Of a stretch of DNA of 61,538 nt, positions 60,445 to 61,538 are shown in pieces (the first letter of the stretch is position 1; each line of letters starts with the position of its first letter). The notes beneath the pieces are model-generated. The model made no database searches. It was not told the DNA's origin and worked only from the letters and a program-made list of their open reading frames with translations. This stretch comes from an uncultured Clostridia bacterium (lineage in GTDB: Bacteria > Bacillota > Clostridia > TANB77 > CAG-465): positions 1 through 61,538 of the forward strand of contig CAKOYA010000006.1 in assembly GCA_934130325.1 (NCBI GenBank), given 5' to 3'. The position numbers and the translations under genes are program-made.

Positions 60445-61538
60445 TTATTTAAACAATGTTAAATATGGATAAGATTTACCCTCATCTATATTCCAACCAT
60501 TATTCCATAATTCATCTGCATATTTTGATTTTTTCTTTGCCTCTTCTGTATCTTTAATTATTTCACATCCAGCTATAGTTTCACTGCTAGAGCTATAAGA
60601 ATACTTTTCAAAATTTCCAATTGCATAACAATTTTTAAATTGTGCAGTACCACTAGCTCCATAAAAAGCACCAAAATCTGTATTAGTGTCACTTTCATAT
60701 GGATATATTATACAGTTTTCAACATAATGAGAGTTTGGAGTAGCATCACCCTCTGCAAAAATTCCTCCAACAACCTCATAATCAGAAAATGTACTATTAG
60801 TATCCACCTCTATTTCACAATTTTTAATATCTCCATTGTTATATCCTACTACTCCTCCATAACTTGCAAAGCTCTCACTTCCTGGAGAAAGTACAGCTTT
60901 ACAATTTTCTATATTTCCACTTGAATCTCCAGCAATTCCTCCGAAACATGCACTAACATTAATACCTATATCATTTTTAATATTAAACGTATTGCTAGAA
61001 CATCCACTAATTTTTCCACCTGACATATTAATGCCACAAATACCACCTGCATTTACAAAACCAGTACTCTTATTATTTTGAGTCCCTTTCAAACATAAAT
61101 CAGTCAAATACCCATCACAATTTTCTATTACTCCTGATGCTAAATTTGCACCGACAAAACTACCACAATCAACAAATATATCATAATCAATATCTTCACT
61201 TAAGTTTACTGTTATATAATTTATTCCGGCTAACTTGCAATTACTTATTTTACCTGCATTGCTTTCTGCAATAATTCCTATGGAATAATCTGCACCATTT
61301 CTACTTGCATCATACGTAAATGAATCGGAACTAATATTAAAATCACTACTTACAATATTAATATTTTTTATAGTACCTTTATTTGTTATAACAAGTCCTC
61401 TTGAAGCTTCCAAATTTGATATAGTTTTTCCATTACCGTTCAATTCACCACTAAATTCTGATATTGCTTCAAGATTAACTCCTGAAAAATCAATATCATT
61501 TTTTAAAATATATTTTCCTGCTGTATTATTCTTTATAT
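60445..61538 (-). CDS. Surface protein with GLUG-type beta-helix repeats, 5' end missing
   Basis: The frame is open to the window edge, so the start lies outside. Residues begin YILKNDIDFSGVNLEAI and ELNGNGKTISNL, then repeated units such as IKNINIVSSDF, ISNCKLAGINY, ISGCSSNTFNI, IENCKAV and IKNCEIEVDT, the ladder of a right-handed beta helix seen in clostridial adhesins. It ends WNIDEGKSYPYLTLF, a common terminus of these proteins. No sorting signal at this end. Confidence 0.85.
   Translation of the reverse strand, partial: IKNNTAGKYILKNDIDFSGVNLEAISEFSGELNGNGKTISNLEASRGLVITNKGTIKNINIVSSDFNISSDSFTYDASRNGADYSIGIIAESNAGKISNCKLAGINYITVNLSEDIDYDIFVDCGSFVGANLASGVIENCDGYLTDLCLKGTQNNKSTGFVNAGGICGINMSGGKISGCSSNTFNIKNDIGINVSACFGGIAGDSSGNIENCKAVLSPGSESFASYGGVVGYNNGDIKNCEIEVDTNSTFSDYEVVGGIFAEGDATPNSHYVENCIIYPYESDTNTDFGAFYGASGTAQFKNCYAIGNFEKYSYSSSSETIAGCEIIKDTEEAKKKSKYADELWNNGWNIDEGKSYPYLTLFK

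Overview
The window comes from a low-G+C (roughly 30 % by eye), endospore-forming clostridial Firmicute, probably an uncultured gut lineage. The evidence is: CIRCE-controlled hrcA-grpE-dnaK-dnaJ; a SUF (not ISC) Fe-S operon with SufU; the sporulation genes yabP and yabQ; a PASTA kinase/PP2C pair; a class B sortase; and strong AT and AGA-arginine codon bias. Almost all genes lie on the minus strand.

Layout. 1-530: end of an Rpn-type nuclease gene plus scars of related genes. 532-2650: two-component system. 2832-7688: heat-shock operon with two CIRCE boxes. 7814-8881: unknown plus-strand gene behind a perfect consensus promoter. 8943-12493: folD, TSCPD protein, fba and a coiled-coil protein. 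12602-14860: S66 peptidase, then a graveyard of gene remnants. 14958-22225: xth, mnmA and the SUF operon (DtxR-like regulator, sufC, B, D, S, U). 22291-31077: acyltransferase, SGNH hydrolase, lexA, rdgB, pfkA, an rpe-alkD fusion, rsgA and uvrB. 31042-32593: a 1.5-kb insertion (KilA-N gene, RhuM remnant) flanked by 40-bp direct repeats copied from the uvrB start. 32723-39969: surface proteins with NPxTxD sorting signals, their sortase and a regulator. 40047-41225: rnhB and five tRNAs. 41408-61538: GGDEF/EAL protein, leuS, diacylglycerol-kinase-like gene, divIC-yabQ-yabP, prkC-prpC, an exchanger, rlmN, fmt, def, ftsK, rsmD, and a GLUG-repeat surface protein cut by the window end.

Main discovery. 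Five otherwise intact genes (sufU, sufS, sufC, an SGNH hydrolase and uvrB) each need exactly one +1 frameshift. In all five the disrupted in-frame codon is CGG, and skipping its C restores the frame with a glycine codon (GGA or GGT). CGG is otherwise nearly absent: the only other in-frame CGG codons I found in firm genes are five, confined to two genes (the acyltransferase and the unknown gene at 7814). The shifts lie inside Walker A motifs or a few residues before catalytic or metal-binding cysteines, so unshifted products would be dead. SUF and UvrB are not expected to be lost together, and homopolymer sequencing error does not fit. I infer +1 recoding at a hungry or unassigned CGG codon (skip C, read GGN as Gly), resembling yeast Ty1, where a rare AGG codon causes a shift into GGC. 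Three of the five sites are in one Fe-S assembly operon, so a regulatory role is possible but unproven.

Start codons were moved to internal starts where a Shine-Dalgarno sequence clearly decides; the reasons are given per entry.
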